DNA of 64,000 bases from Ophiura sarsii (Eukaryota > Echinodermata > Ophiuroidea > Amphilepidida > Ophiuridae). Under the pieces are notes generated by a model. The model did no database searches. It was not told the DNA's origin and was given only the letters and a program-made list of their open reading frames with translations. The stretch covers positions 59,375,950 to 59,439,949 of the forward strand of contig CM069442.1 of NCBI GenBank assembly GCA_035610835.1, in the 5' to 3' direction. Shown here piece after piece: positions 35,965-48,187 of this stretch. A program made the position numbers and the translations under genes. The first letter of the stretch is position 1. Every line of letters begins with the position of its first letter.

Positions 35965-36125
35965 TGTCATACTGTATATCTAACCCATCTATGCTGTAAG
36001 CAATATTGCACTGTAAATGATCCATTACGGGCTTTGTCATTATATCTAACCCATCTATGCTGTAAGCAGTATTGCCATATATCTAACTCATCTATGCTGT
36101 AAGCAGTATTGCACTGTAAATGATA
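35965..36125 (+). repeat. Three diverged tandem copies of a CATCTATGCTGTAAGC unit
   Basis: The word CATCTATGCTGTAAGCARTA occurs at about 35987, 36051 and 36089 with ATATCTAACYCATC before it, two of them followed by TTGCACTGTAAATGATNC. Spacing is 64 and 38 bp. A related single piece is at 52027 (TTGCTGTAAGCAATATTGCG). Confidence 0.75.
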
Positions 36126-36272
36126 CATTACGGACTGTGACATCTTAAAGCAGCCATTGGGGTTCACCGATCGCTTTGCTTGACTTTTGCGAGGCACATT
36201 GGCAAGGTGACTACAGTTCATTGGTATTTGCCCTGTGTGCGACAGATTGGTATGAAATTGACCCTAACCCTA

Positions 36273-37684
36273 CACTGCAAAAAGGTTGCTTAAAATACGT
36301 TGCTAAAAGTACTTTTATCATCCGTTGGTTGACGTGTTGATTAAAATTCATTCAATATATGTAGAAAGTTAGGCGTTGTATAAAAGTAAAAAATCCCCAG
36401 CGTTGAGCTGTTGAGCAATTCGTCGAAAACAATGTCCTTAAAATGTTGGTGGAAACTGTTTCTGTTGCTAAAATATGTTGCGTAAAAATATTTCACTTTG
36501 GCAACTGTTGCATGAGCATTGAGGACAATCACGCAACAGTTGATGCAAGTTACGCACATGTGAATTTTAGGCAACTGTTGTCCAAAAAAGCCAATTTCGT
36601 GAGCTGTTGCATATTTGAACAACTGTTGAGTGAATATAATTACATAACTTTTGAGTACCTAGAATTGTTCAACTGTTGGTGAAAACATGTTATCCAACGG
36701 TGTTGGGCAAATTTTACTTAACAGTTGAGCGGTTGCATACTTGAACAACGTTGTGTAAAATGTTGAGTAAATATTTAAGCAACCTTTTTGCAGCGCAGGA
36801 CCACAATTAGATTTATTCTGTCCTGGCATCCACAACGGAATAAATCGCCAACACTGACAAAATAGTTTAGAATTTCGTTCCTTGTTTGACATATATTTGT
36901 TTATGAATATCATTTCAACGGTGTTATAGCGACGTCACTAGCGATGAATATTGAATAGTCGATTTTTATAGCCAAAAAATACACGACATGGACATAATAC
37001 TGAATAGTTCATATCATGTGATCTATTTTCCACCAAAAGCATCACATAAATATGTTTATGTATTATATAATATGGACTATTTATACCTTCATACCCAGAT
37101 AACAAGAATACGTTTGGCAAACGTTCACAGTCAAAACGACCAATGATAAGAGATTCAGATATTATATATATAGGCCTAGTTAAATAACATGTTAAAATAA
37201 ATTACAGATTCACTACCGAAAGGGAATAGTGTATGTATGCCGCATCACCTATAATTCCCATTTCAAGTCACCGGTTCACTACCGGGAGGTAGTGATGTAT
37301 GTAGCTCTGCTGCATCGACCAGAATTCACATTATTTGCCTACCCCGTGATGCTATACAAAAATGCTCAATATCACAAATTAAATACCCAACACATGGCTA
37401 CATTTGATAAATTAAGCAACAGTTGCTATACAAAAATGCTCAATATATAATGAAAACAATTCACAAATTAAACAACAGTCACAAAATGCCCAACAAATGG
37501 TTAATTAATAATACCCAACTGTTGGGTAATTAAAATTGTGCAACTGCTGAGTAACTGGAATTGTTCAACTGTTGGTGAAAACATGTTGGTGTTGGGTAAA
37601 TTTTACGCTACTGTTGAGCGGTTGCATACTTCAACAACGTTGTGTAAAATGTTGAGTAAATATTTAAGCAACCTTTTTGCAGTG
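36273..37684. mobile_element. Composite MITE with CACTGCAAAAAGG ends and TA duplication
   Basis: The left end CACTGCAAAAAGGTTGC (36273) and right end GCAACCTTTTTGCAGTG (to 37684) are inverted, with TA outside both. The right-end block of ~130 bp also appears internally at about 36668-36795, ending in TTTTTGCAGCG. The structure is therefore one element plus a second right end, separated by unrelated DNA containing a TTATTCNGTC...CGGAATAAA piece. The interior is rich in CAACTGTTG/CAACAGTTG words. No transposase. Confidence 0.75.
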
Positions 37685-39399
37685 TACAATATACCACAAT
37701 ATACCACGACAGAGTTTGTTCGTATTACCCGGCGTGGAAGTTTTCACGCCGGTGTGATGGGTGATGGGTTTATGACCTCAATACTTAGACACTCAATAGT
37801 GCCAACTGCTTCCACCATCGTCTGCAAAATTATAGAAAATGTATACAAAAACCGAATAAATGCCGATGAAACATCATGGTAACTTATCTTAAACTGATCA
37901 AAGTGTCAGCATTTGGAACCTTGTATGCGACAGATTGGTAATAGGCCTATATCAAGGTAATAATTACTTTATAAATAAACTGAAATTTAAAATGCCTTGA
38001 AATATGTCCTCAGGTGAAAATTGAGGTCAAGATCAAAATTTTAAGACAATGATATGTTGTATAACGTATTTAACCGTAAAAATGATATATGTCATATCGA
38101 TCAATATCAGAATTAATGCGACTTGAACTTTGGTATGTAACTTAATATCAAAAACCTCATTGAGAATAGTTTCAGCTTGTGAGGCGGAACCTTACTATAT
38201 ATAATTTTGCATCAGAAATATGCTAACATATGCTTTAAAATATATCGTCGGCCGATCTGCGTTAAATGAGTAAGGCCTGCCGTATCCATATGAGTTTCGT
38301 AAGTCTCTTTATCTATATACTAATTTTCGGAACATGGCTTTATTAGATAGTTCAATATCATTTTACACTCGCGTCCCTCTTCAACTGAAAAAGCGTGGTA
38401 ATTGCGCTTCTAATACACGAGCTAATTAGATAGTTCAATGCCCGTTTTTTCCCGTTTTCAGACATGCGCAGAAAGGATCACATGTAAAAATTCGAAATGT
38501 TGAATTTCTTTTACTCTGGTAGCTACTGTTCGGACACAAATTGTGGTTTTCGGAATGAGTGATGACATATGGTCTTCACCCAAAATATTTTCTTCAGTGA
38601 TATAGCTACATTTTTGTATATGCGGCTGTTTGTTATTCTTAAAGAACGCATAGTAATAAGCATTTATACGGGATTATACGTCCAACAAATTAAAATATTT
38701 TACGACATTTTCTAAATGTAAACAAAAACTCTTACGCAGATCTTGAAGTGACACTTTCACATTAATAACATAGATGAACGCGGAGTTTGCTAACGATAAA
38801 GAAACTGGCGGTACCATACCAACCGTTGTTATTGCTGCGCGACCGCGTTTAACATGGCACACGCGATTCGGCGGACACGTAGTGACGCAGACAAAGTGTG
38901 TACGCGTTTGTGGCGCAAACTGTACATTGTAAACGGGGCATGCAGTGAAAGCAGGCAGTCCGTACGGTTGCTCCGCGGTGCATACCGTACAGTACAATAA
39001 AATGTAACGAGAGCAAGACACAAACAAAACATTAATCATAAAGCCAAGACCTTTATTTTAAAAAAGAAACTGGGAGCAAGGCGCAAACCGTATCCAGGAT
39101 AACATATTTAAAGTGACTGCAGTGGCTGAAGGAAAATACATTTGATGGAGTCACTCATGCAGTTGTAACTCCATGGCTGGTCATGGTCGACCCCCACCCC
39201 CACACACACCCCTCCCCCACACACACCCCTTTTATTTTCTTTGTGCAACTTATTATACAGCGGTACGGCTTACTGTATACGATGAGGTCTGAATCTTAAT
39301 TTGAGGTGCTGCGGCTTATTCGCCGTGCGGCTTATATAGCACGTAAATTACGGGATTGTCACATCATACCCTAAGGTCTAAGCCCCATCCCCCGCACTT

Positions 39400-40620
39400 C
39401 CCTTACTTGATAATATGGATATAGTAAGGCGGCCTCACTAAGGCCACATGGGTATCTGGATAAACGGAACGTGCGGTATTGCCCCATCATACCCTAAAGC
39501 CACCTCCTCCTCCCCGCACCTCTCTTACTTGATAATCTGGATATAAGAGCACATGGGCATCTGGATAAACGGAACGTGTAGTATATTATCATGATTATCA
39601 TAGAGTGTCTGGATAAGTAAGGGCACCAGTGGTATCTGGATTACGGGTTCACTATAAAACGTAGATAGTCTCACATTGCCTGGATATACTATGCGCAGGT
39701 GTGCCACCTGTGATAACTGGATTTAAAGGGTGTATTAGGTAGTATCTCGAAAGGCCTTATTTAGAACACAACAAACATGACAAAGGGACTACATACGTTT
39801 ATGCCCCACATGCCTATTGGAGGAATAATGTATTTAAGTAAATAGGCCAAACAAAACCCGGATGGCACACATATTAATATTTTAAAGGAGGAAAACGGGG
39901 TGGCGGGGCAATAAAAGAATCGGGGAGACATTTTAAAGCTAATTTTAAGTTACTTAAAATTTTGACATTAAAATACAACTTTTGTATTATTTGGGGTACA
40001 AAATGGGTAGGGACATGAGCTGACAGGGGGTAACTGGGGGAGGGGATATTAAGGCAATCCAGATACTCTGAATATTTTAAGTATTTCTACACCTGAATAA
40101 CCATTCAGGTGTCCTTATTAATCCACGTAGGCCCTAATAGTCCCATACACAGTTATCACGGGTGCCCTTAATATTCGATTCAAGATAAACCACAGTCCAT
40201 GGAAACTGTTGTCTATGGAGGTCCTATATTGGATCACTAATACACAATCTTGATTATTAAAGTACATGGGGTGGTACCTGAATAATCAAGGGCACCATGT
40301 GTTATACATGCATGGCATACATGGATTTATTAAGGGCACATGGTATATATGGATCATTAAGGGCACTGTGGTAGAAATGTCAGTATTAAGGGCACCTAGG
40401 ATACATGGAGTATCAACGACATACTCTTGCTGTTTTACAATACCCTCATCTTTATACGTTTTGATGTGACTAACCACACGCTATTATAGCTTCGGCACCT
40501 ACTATACCTGCGCTTTCCATTATAAACTGGATATAATACGGGTACATTGGTATGGATATAATGCCGGCAAATGCGGTACCTGAGTTATTAAGGCCATCTG
40601 TGAGGGGTAGGGCTTAGGCC
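39400..40620 (+). repeat. Degenerate minisatellite inside the Helitron, left part
   Basis: Many loosely repeated words of the type GGGCACCTGGGTATCTGGAT occur every ~25-70 bp, for example near 39445, 39548, 39611, 39702, 40325 and 40391. Units are too divergent for a fixed period. The right part of the same array resumes at 41150-41740 after the LINE fragment. Confidence 0.6.
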
Positions 40621-40629
40621 TATGGGCAA

Positions 40630-41140
40630 CCGGTGTATTAAGAACACTTCTGATCTCGAAAGAACTACAAAAATCAGATTGTTCAAAGCCTGCGTAGAAA
40701 GCATTTTGTTGTACGGCTCTGAAACATGGACCATCAGCAGGAAGATTGAAGACAGAATCAACGGATGTTATACTCAACTGTTACGTAGAATATTTGACAT
40801 CAGTTGGAGAGATCACATCCCAAACAGCCGCGTGGTATATGGCGATATCCCCCCCTATAACATCAATAATCAGGCAGCGCCGTGTATGTTTCGCTGGCCA
40901 CTGCATGCGAACAACCAACCAGCCTATCTCCCGTCTAATTTTCTGGACCCCTCCTGGTGGGAAAGCTAACAGAGGCAGAAGACACCTTCAGTATCCTGAT
41001 ACCGTCAAGAATGATATGGGTTTAGATCCTCCAGATCCGCCAACTAATGAATGACAGGAAAGTCTGGGCCCAGTATGTTGCGACTGCTTCCTCCATTTCG
41101 TCCACGGACGACCAATGATGATGATGATGATGATGATGAA
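40630..41140 (+). pseudogene. RTE-like LINE 3' fragment nested in the Helitron
   Basis: Two overlapping frames give the LINE C-terminus: ESILLYGSETWTISRKIED, then CYTQLLRRIFDISWRDHIPN, then (after a frameshift near 40840) RRVCFAGHCMR and NRGRRHLQYPDTVKND, ending with a MNDRKVWAQYVAT-like tail and a (GAT)n microsatellite at about 41115-41139. It resembles the fragment at 2946-3731. It splits the Helitron minisatellite, so it was inserted in the Helitron or captured by it. Too short to be functional. Confidence 0.82.
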
Positions 41141-41149
41141 GAACACGTG

Positions 41150-41740
41150 GAGTACTTGGATTAGGAACATGGGTAGGCCTATCTGTATTATTTAAGAGCA
41201 CATTGGGCCTAGGCGCATGGTGTATTAAGGGTACCATGTCACTTACATTATATCAAGGGCACTTTAGGTACCTGCCCTGGGTACCTGAATAAGGACATAC
41301 TCTTGATATTTATATAAACATTTATAACGCTTTGATATTACTCCCCTCTGCCTATTGTGTATCTTATAGATAATTACTGCCCTCTATCTTCGGCACCCGC
41401 GAATAATTTAAGTTACTTGAATCATACAGTAAGGCACCTGGGTATCTCGATATAACGGCACACTGCAGTACCTGGATTATGTGGTATCCGGTGCCATTAA
41501 GGGCACCTGTGGTAACTGGATTAGGGGTATGGCTTAGGCCTGTGGGGTCTCTGGATATAATGGGACAACGGGTACCTGCATTTCAGGTCACATGGGAGGC
41601 CTCCATATGTATCTGGAAAGACAGAGGTAGGCCTACCTACTTTAAGGCACATGAATACCTGGATTATCAAAAGCACCTGCGATATTCGGATTATTTAGGG
41701 CCCGTATGGATTATGTATTATACATGTAGGACATGTTCTT
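41150..41740 (+). repeat. Degenerate minisatellite inside the Helitron, right part
   Basis: Continues the GGGCACCTGTGGTAACTGGA-type repeats (for example near 41263, 41432, 41504 and 41668). Length and sequence vary strongly between units. Confidence 0.6.
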
Positions 41741-41794
41741 GATATTGTATCAAATTTACTTATGCTTTGTTTACTTACCTCCCCGTGAAATCTT

Positions 41795-41829
41795 CTAGCG
41801 GGTCCGCGCGAAGCGCGGATGCCCGCTAG
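41795..41829 (+). terminator. Helitron 3' terminal hairpin and CTAG end
   Basis: Inner stem TCCGCGC/GCGCGGA with a GAA loop (41803-41819), then TG and CCCGCTAG. The outer arms CTAGCGGG (41795-41802) and CCCGCTAG (41822-41829) also pair, so the whole 35 bp is a two-layer palindrome. In Helitrons this structure marks the end of rolling-circle replication. Confidence 0.92.
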
Positions 41830-42594
41830 TATTGAATAAACTCTTATCCGAAAGTGCAGAATATCATTGTATTTCTTATGGTATTCACTTCCAGTGCTTC
41901 GTGCTCAACTATATTAAGAATCTCTATATTACGTGTGTTGCTGCCAAAGATATATAAGTCCTCTCTGCACCCACACAACGATCTATTTACCGTGAAACCG
42001 TGTTGGATTTCAAATTAATGGACACGTACGCGTATTTCGCTCTTAAAAAGACTTGTATCTGCATAAAACCTAGGGATTTGTGTTCACCCAATGTTCTTAA
42101 AGCGTACTATTTATTTGAAATACGCAACGTGTAAACAACCGTAAATCGAGATATCAATCTCATAAGAGTAGCGATGTTTGTGTTTATGTGAAGAGCAAAC
42201 TGCTCATCTTTTTTTGTACAAGTTTACAATGATGAAGGGGTTCTTTAATTATACCTCGACAGTTTGTAGATGCCTTAATGAAATTAAAAGTTCATTATCA
42301 AACTGTTGTAATGACTTGAGGATTCTATTATCACCATGTACGTATCCATTTCAATATATTTACTTAACGATTTTATTGTCATGATTAAAGTTCATGATTT
42401 GGAATCCATTACAATTACAAGGATTATATTATCATGATTAAGATTCAATCAATCATTATGGTAAGGATTCCGTTATCCTGACTAAAGATCACGGATTCCA
42501 GTAGCAAATACCCGATTACATGGCGATGAAATGAAATTTGAAAGAAGATTTTTTCAATAGATAACGTTTAATAGAACCCTGAAACGTAATATTT

Positions 42595-42862
42595 CATGGG
42601 AAAAGGGTTGAAGAGATGGCGCTAGGTATAAATTCTGTTGATGCCATATATGTGCCGAATTCCACTGATAATTTCGATGTGATCTACATCGAAATTACCA
42701 GATCGTGAAATATTACATGATGTACTGCGAATTAAGGTAAACGGTTTCAGATGGTAGTTGGTATACACATATGCCTAACTATTACTTTGGAGCAAAAAAC
42801 CCAATTTCCAAGAAAATTGAGGGCGCACTCCCATACGTATCTCTCAATGCCACTTTAACACT
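42595..42862. mobile_element. Diverged relative of the 11627 TTAA element
   Basis: The right part (TTAAGGTAAACGGTTTC near 42733 to CTCTCAATGCCACTTTAA near 42860) matches 11812-11926. The left part is less clear but contains ATGGCGCTAG as at 11713. Ends and target are decayed. Confidence 0.55.
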
Positions 42863-44442
42863 TTAACAACACGGCGGTCGTCAGCAGACGACATTTCCAA
42901 TTTATAACAAAATGTTTCAAAAATGTCAACATAATTGAATCTCATCACCATATTTCGCCATGAAAAATGCCATGAAAATGCATTAAAATAAGTACAAACA
43001 TACCTAGTATTGGTTCAGTAATTCTTGAGACAGACTTTGAAAGATGGGAAAGGTTTCTGAAAAATCTGAAACAAATTACTTAACTGTCTGTTGTGACCTT
43101 CATTTACGTGACGATACAATCACTTAAAGAGATTTAACCTAATCCATGTGGCAGTGGCACCCGTCTTTATCAATACAATGTAACTTTTAAAAGAAAAAAC
43201 ATTTGATATGTGTCGATATTAGTTTTAAATTATTGACAAAAAAGTGCCAGAAATGTGATTTATTTATTTGTCTTTTGGTCAATAATTCAAAAATAAATCA
43301 GATATTCAAAACAAAAAAACACCACTCCTAGAGAATTTTATTAGGATTATAATAAATCTAGAACGACAGCATTTGACAAAATGCATTTTCAGTTATCTTG
43401 ACAAAACCTTAAATGGGTGTTTTTTGTGTTTTTATAATTTCTCCAAAATGGTCAATTTCATTTTCATGGTTGCATTCATTGAACCCTTTTCTTCAAGAAA
43501 ATGTATACTTTTATATAGATTAAATGAATAATGAAGGAGTTACAGCAGTTTTACGGAGGCTATGCTGAGAGTTAACCCCCCTTTAACATGCATTGATTTC
43601 GGACGCAGCTTGAAATGTTAAGCAGTTATAAAATAAATATATTGTTGGTAATGATTGGTAGTGACCTGACAAGTGTGGCATTTTGAATCAAGGATTCCAA
43701 TATACAATTTTCCCGTTAATATTGTTTGCATTGTTAGCAGCAATAAAGTAAGCATAGTGATTTAAAAACATCAAATTGCATTTGTGAGCAAACATTTCAA
43801 GACGGTTTAATACAGTAATCCTTATTCATTATTATGGTTGTCATTGTCGACATCCATTTAGAGACTTACTGGAGACTTACACTTGTATCCCTCGCAGGGC
43901 TGGTTGCTTTATTCTCACCGATAACTTCACTCCGCATTTGACGTATTTTTATTGAACAATCGTTACTAAAAAATTAAATTATTGTCAACCCTAAAAACAT
44001 GAAATTTATCAAGCGCTGTAACCATTGATCTATTAATATGATGTGTATAAAAGTATACAATTTTTGAAAGGAAATGGGTCGGAGAAACCATTTGTGGTAT
44101 CAAATTTCACTAGAAATACTGTTTTGTTAAATTTTGACACAAACAAAACTCACTTTTTGCCTCACATCACAATTTGCTGCAAACGTAGCAAATATAGTTT
44201 TTGGGAAAAAATGCTGAAATTCCACCAAAATCATCTAAATACAATTTCCTAGGAAGAGACTATTCATTTTGACATACAAAATATTTAGGTTTTTTTATAT
44301 TGACCAAAAAGTGCCAAAAATGTAATTTGTTACCTCCAAAATCACTGTATTCTCCTACAGATTATAGAATGCACGTCTGTTTTTGGTGGGTATTTGAACA
44401 CTGTTTGAACACTGTTTTAACACTGTTTTTAACACTGTTTTA

Positions 44443-44496
44443 GGCCTGCAATCAGAACATCTACCTTTAAAAAGGTAGATGTTCTGATTGCAGGCC
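44443..44496. repeat. Perfect 26-bp-arm palindrome
   Basis: GGCCTGCAATCAGAACATCT continues into ACCTTT, followed by AA and an exact reverse complement. It is preceded by four spaced ACACTGTTTNAACACTG-type words (44398-44440). A related motif GATCAGAACATACACCTTT occurs near 44815. Confidence 0.95.
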
Positions 44497-44919
44497 CGAT
44501 TTTTAACTTAATGTTTTCTATTTTACATGAAAGGTCATCCTTAAAATTGTCACATTCCAAAGTTTGAATTGCATAACTTCAATGGTTCTAATTTTAGAAA
44601 TACAAGGTCACAACAATTTTGCCCATTGAGTAGTACACAAACTGGCTGGTGGTTAACCATCTTTGGCAGTAATTCACCACATTTAACCCTATAATTTCCA
44701 AATGGACCATTTCTGGCCCCTAAGATTTTGCAGACATAATGAGAAAAATATGGGAATTCTTCTGATATCAAAATATCATGATGTGAAAATATAAATCATA
44801 GCCAAAAAAAAGGTGATCAGAACATACACCTTTAAAAAAATGTCACATTATTAAGAGATCTTTATATAATGTGATGTAAAATGCCCCCTCAATAATACAA
44901 TCTCCGTAACATGTGCTTT

Positions 44920-45065
44920 AAGGCATTGATCTATATTCAATCAGAGATATCAGCAACAGGAAGCAGACGACACAAGAATTGCTTAAATGTTTAATTTGTA
45001 ATGATATAAATGACCATGCCTGTGCGGATTTATGAGGCTCAAAAACACTCATTTATTTATTGCAA
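44920..45065 (-). repeat. Inverted piece of the large repeat unit
   Basis: This 145-bp stretch (AAGGCATTGATCTATATTCA, then GGAAGCAGACGACACAA) is the reverse complement of the block at 19265-19425 in copy A and 29220-29370 in copy B. Neighbouring unit sequence from 45280 on is in direct orientation. Confidence 0.8.
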
Positions 45066-48000
45066 CGAGTATTGAAATAGTTGACAAGTCTGCCCATTGA
45101 TTGAATTTGATAATTCGCTGTCAGATTGTAATCCATTTTTACAGAATGGAAAATCTGTGTGGTAATGTAGATTTTTAAATGGGTTTCAATAAATCTAATT
45201 TGAGTGACTTGAATAACTAGGCTATGCAGAGTTTTATTCAAATTAATGGTTAAAATTTGCACTTTAACGGTATTATCTGGTCTAGCTAAAATTGCAGAGG
45301 TATCATAGTAAGTTGTTGTGATTTTTTTCTCGAGAAAGGAGCAAAGGATAAAGATAAAAATGTATACCTAAAATAATGGTGTAACCTGGTCGGTCTAGCT
45401 ATGGTTGTAGTGGTATATAGCTAAGTAGGTCAAAAGTTATCTTCTAACGAGGGTAACTCACATTGATTTAATTCAATTTACTGCAATTGGTATTGGTTTT
45501 AATCTGAAGCTAAATATTTCAATATAATAAGGTCATTTTTTCATTCGAGGGGGCACAATTTCATTTTCATTGAAAAATGTGAATGTAAACGAACTTGCTG
45601 TTTCACGATTAGCCTGAGGTAGTACACGGTTGTGTCTATTATCAGGCCAATCTCACATCATGGTAGTTACGTGCCAAATTAAACCAATCTAAATCCTTTG
45701 TTGTGTAAAACTCAGACCCTTAAATAAAATTTTGACGCAATTCACTAATTTCGAAACATATGTTTGTTTATTAAAACTGTTACGTTTTTCTATGTGTTTT
45801 GTTTTCCCTAGCCAATCATGAAATGTTATCATAATACGTCTAGAGAACTCAAACTTGGCTTGGAATGATTAATCATAATTTATGATAAATGCAAATATTT
45901 TTGTCGTAGACAATAATATCTCGTTATGCCGGATAATTTGCCAATTTTACCTTCATGCACTCTGGAGATGTTATTAAAGAGGGTACTTCAAAGATAGTTA
46001 TCATAACTCCACCGTACTTTCAACTCGATGTATTGTACATTTGCTTCCCAAAAATGTGCTCTAATAATCCAGAGCTAACAAATAAAATAGCAATTCATAT
46101 AGTCATTGCTATTGACTGCCGCAATCAAAGGATGTAGATTGGGTACTACACCACATGGTGTTCAGATGTGTGAATCTTGATAATTAGTACTCGGCAATTT
46201 GTTTCAGTTTTGATTATTCATTGGCTTATCAAAACTTAATGACTTCATTTGAAATATAATTTTGGGTTTATCCTTGCTGTAAGCAGAGATCATCAAAAGT
46301 AGGGATGATCGTTTGAATTGAAATAATGTACAAAACGTTTACTATGTCTGTCTCGCTCGCACCTGTACGGCTTGTATATTTGGAAAGCCCCCTAAGAAAT
46401 ATGGAAACTGATAGCCTGTTGCGAAAACAACTTGTCTGTATACTGGATGTAGTCACTAGTATAATATTAAACTAACTTTCGAAAAACGCGTCGGTGGAAA
46501 TTCAACACTTTTCCTAACAATATTTAAAAAGAATTGTATATGGTCATGTGTTTTAAGCTCGCCTCCTTTCGCGTTACACACGGATTTTGGCTTTCGCGAC
46601 ATGATTTTAACTTTACACATTTATATTTGCTTGTATACCCCCCTGAGGTAGTAAAAGTATACATTTTCTGAAGGGAAATTGCACGAGGAAACCGAATATG
46701 CCATTAAAATTATAGTACGACCAAGAACTAAAATGGTTTGATCGGAAATGTTCGGGAAAATATCAGAGTGTTTTAATTTTTAATTTGAGATCGATATATT
46801 TTTTATACCTACCCCTATTATTATTTACTTTACATATTTGAATTCCTCATGAAATTACCCATTAGATGATATATAATTGTCAAACTTACTACGTCGGTAT
46901 GGTAATTATACCGGCTAGTGAATATCTCCAATTTTTATTTTATATATTTTTAGAATTTTCAGAAATATTTGTTTAAGGATGAACCCTTCCCTGATATAAA
47001 CGGCATTTCTGAATACCTCTAGTTACAAGCTTTCCAAAAATGTATACTTTTGCTATCATAGGTTGAAAACTTTTTCTGTTATAGTCATTTTTATAAATCC
47101 GGTAAATTGAGGCTGATTATTCATGTTGACTGTGTAGCGAATAGGAAGAAAGCTGATAATCATGGTCTTATCCATAATTAATTAGTTGTTACAAATAGTT
47201 GACAAGTCTGTTGAACCACATACTTAAAGACTACTAAATATCCTTTAAAATGGGACCAGAATGGTGTTTGTAACATTAGGCGATGACTAGTTATTGTAAA
47301 AAGAACAAAGATTATCGCCATTATTGGATTATCCCCATTGAGTTTGTACAGGCGGCACCCCTTCCAGAAACACCCCTTCCAGCACCACCCCTGGTCTCCA
47401 AACATCAAACAGCTGTATCTCCCCTTCTATATTAGCTATACCAATGCCATTTTGCCGGCAGATAGCTTGTTATTAGGGCTTTAAAATGATACCAAATTTG
47501 TTGAGATAGCTTTTGTGGTTTTGAAAATATTTGAGGAAAATGACAGCATAAAACTACAAAATGTAACGGCACCACCCTATTGGGAGGCGAGTTCATAACG
47601 CGTGACCATATATACAACTGTTTCACTTAGTGATTTTTTAGTCCTAAACTCGAGCCCTAGAGCACTTGAGACAATCAGTTAAGGTTTAAAATCGATACTA
47701 GTTTTTGGGAGTGAGAGTGTTGAATTATATATTACTGTTGAGGAGTTATTTCATGACAGCGCTTGAGACTACGCGGCATTTTATGATGGTTCCTTTTGAT
47801 CGATTTATATCCGAGACACACACATAGCTTCAATTGAAAATATCGGCTTAGCCGCTCCTTTAATTTAAATGTCACTGGTGTAAGACAGCATAGAATTAAC
47901 CAGCACAAAATCCTTTATTGACAGATTAAAGGATATATACAGCTTTATTTCGTAAGGGGGTCTTGACACTAGACTAACTTATGAATGTCTTACACAAAGG

Positions 48001-48120
48001 ATATACCAAATGTTGGCACGCAATAACCTTTACTAGAACGAGCGTCCATGCGTATTTAAAACATGGTTTCAATGTAAAATGAGAAAACACATCAGCTATA
48101 ATTATAACCAGGTGTTTAAA

Positions 48121-48187
48121 AAAATTAAATGCCCTTTAGCAATTTTAGCAATTTTTACTTGCTAATGGGCATTTAAAAATGCCCTTT
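48121..48187. repeat. Short hairpin
   Basis: AAATGCCC with TAGCAA (48128-48142) pairs imperfectly with TTGCTA and GGGCATTT (48160-48175). Another ATGCCC follows at 48179. It is local and has no known role. Confidence 0.55.

Larger units (their letters stand above)
38312..41829 (+). mobile_element. Non-autonomous Helitron, 3.5 kb
   Basis: It starts TCTATATACTAA at 38312 and ends CTAG at 41829. A 3' hairpin stops 10 bp before the end. It sits exactly between A (38311) and T (41830): copies A (near 16920) and B (near 27094) read CTTTATATTGAATAAACTC without the insert. TC start, hairpin, CTAG end, A|T target and no duplication are the defining Helitron features. I found no Rep or helicase motifs. 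The interior holds a degenerate minisatellite and a LINE fragment. A 121-residue minus-strand frame (38674-39039) lies in its more GC-rich left part, but I recognise nothing in it. Confidence 0.92.
29516..42010 (+). repeat. Large repeat unit, copy C (~12.5 kb with insertions)
   Basis: Same landmark order as copies A and B (positions in the copy A entry), ending near GTGAAACCGTGTTGGATTTC at 41992. It is longer because of private insertions: a retroposed piece (30170), a 490-bp mariner-like element (31269), a 706-bp TA element (34994), a composite MITE (36273) and a Helitron (38312). A 51-bp direct duplication around GTGTGTATCACGTGCG lies at about 30052-30165. No gene is evident. Confidence 0.85.
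42011..44900 (+). repeat. Spacer related to 52640-57000
   Basis: Pieces recur later in the same order. GATGTTTGTGTTTATGTGAAGAG (42170) matches 52838, a series of diverged ATGATTNAGATTC-type words at 42320-42520 matches 53090-53360, and a block with CAAAATGTTTCAAAAATGTCAACAT (42907) matches 56010. The line starting near 43838 (CATTGTCGACATCC) matches the 57268 satellite unit. No gene is evident. Confidence 0.65.
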
